NCBI GenBank assembly: GCA_005772895.1
Contig: SXIH01000068.1
Location: forward strand, 62,001 to 126,000
Source of the DNA: Bacteroidota bacterium
GTDB lineage: Bacteria; Bacteroidota; Bacteroidia; 2-12-FULL-35-15
DNA length: 64,000 bases
Direction: 5' to 3'
Shown here: positions 63,674-64,000 of the stretch, in pieces
Numbering within the stretch: the stretch's first letter is position 1
Layout of the letters: the number at the start of each line of letters is the position of its first letter
Made by a program: the position numbers and the translations under genes
The notes under the pieces: generated by a model
Told to the model about the DNA's origin: nothing
Seen by the model: only the letters and a program-made list of their open reading frames with translations
Databases searched by the model: none

Positions 63674-63690
63674 GACCTGCCTACCGGCAA
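63674..63690. repeat. Partial copy of the CCTGCCT palindrome next to the recA stop
   Basis: GACCTGCCTACCGGCAA is one arm and centre of the element seen at 10950-10973 and 26957-26979; the second arm is missing. It directly adjoins the recA stop codon. Confidence 0.55.
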
Positions 63691-63691
63691 T

Positions 63692-64000
63692 TTAACTTTC
63701 GCTATTCACTTTTTTTGTTGTTGCTAATTCAGGCATTTCAGGTGTAACAATTGCAGAGCTGCTCAAAGCTACACGAATTTTCATTTCTATTTCTTCGCAT
63801 AATTCTACATTATCCTGGAACAATAGTTTAACCGCATCTCTTCCTTGCCCTAATTTGGTATCACCATAACTGAACCATGAACCTGCTTTTTTGATAATGT
63901 TGTGTTCAACACCTAAATCTACAATTTCACCTGTTTTAGAAATTCCTTCTCCGTACATGATATCAAATTCAGCTTGACGGAAAGGAGGTGCAACTTTGTT
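63692..64000 (-). CDS. recA: RecA recombinase, C-terminal part (partial)
   Basis: Only the last 102 codons lie in the window; the reading frame continues past base 64000. It starts [64 protein letters not shown], the end of the RecA core and its C-terminal domain, followed by a short variable tail. RecA forms filaments on single-stranded DNA for recombination and SOS induction. The tail is less acidic than that of the E. coli protein. A hairpin terminator follows at 63548-63607. Confidence 0.95.
   Translation of the reverse strand, partial: NKVAPPFRQAEFDIMYGEGISKTGEIVDLGVEHNIIKKAGSWFSYGDTKLGQGRDAVKLLFQDNVELCEEIEMKIRVALSSSAIVTPEMPELATTKKVNSES

Overview
The window reads as a chromosome segment of a low-GC free-living member of the Bacteroidota, probably an environmental flavobacterium or sphingobacterium relative. 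The evidence is: secreted proteins with type IX secretion system (T9SS) C-terminal signals of type A (9083, 13881, 59303) and type B (38467, 45970, 50189); a PorE-like and a PorP/SprF-like T9SS component; Bacteroidota-type promoter boxes (TAnnTTTG); lipoproteins; and fused E1 alpha/beta. No rRNA, tRNA, CRISPR array, transposase, integrase or phage gene was seen. The two edges cut nadC (left) and recA (right).

Layout. 1-5.8 kb: end of nadC, a YihY/BrkB membrane protein, a convergent TerC protein, a PadR-PspC envelope-stress type pair, and small secreted proteins, two of them sharing the same C-terminal motif. 5.9-16.2 kb: fused E1 dehydrogenase, methyltransferase, T9SS cargo, MurQ, an unknown protein, PruA, a secreted pair (small protein plus a large GxSxG hydrolase with a T9SS tail) and a two-helix protein resembling a degenerate potassium channel. 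16.3-19.2 kb: a minus-strand accessory block (VOC protein, lipoprotein, secreted unknown, archaemetzincin-like lipoprotein) that looks more GC-rich than its neighbours and is bordered by a large inverted repeat; I read it as acquired, possibly as gene cassettes. 19.2-25.5 kb: PorE-like protein, AsmA-like protein, AroC. 25.6-31.5 kb: HutI and bifunctional FtcD (histidine degradation), a multi-pass patatin, a small secreted protein. 31.6-38.2 kb (minus): a bulb-lectin protein with an unusual glycine-rich tail, a MoxR ATPase, and three periplasmic foldase/PPIase-type genes. 38.5-42 kb: T9SS type B cargo followed by PorP/SprF. 42.1-59 kb (minus): GuaB flanked by inverted repeats, TPR histidine kinase, two giant paralogous T9SS type B proteins, HemF, LysM plus periplasmic-binding-fold protein, GuaA. 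59.3-64 kb: large T9SS type A protein, TPR lipoprotein, RecA.

Functional themes are outer-envelope biogenesis and secretion (PorE, PorP, PPIases, AsmA, the cargo proteins), purine synthesis (GuaA, GuaB), amino-acid breakdown (PruA, HutI, FtcD), cell-wall recycling (MurQ) and haem synthesis (HemF).

The most unexpected pattern is at gene borders. After several stop codons (murQ, hutI, ftcD, surA-like gene, aroC, asmA-like gene, guaA) there is a short periodic tract rich in stop codons whose repeated word differs at each locus. It is followed by a palindrome or by the inverted form of the tract, and then by the start of the next gene in the same direction. Similar word tracts also appear inside hemF and inside the signal-peptide region of the LysM gene. 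I know of no established name or function for this arrangement.
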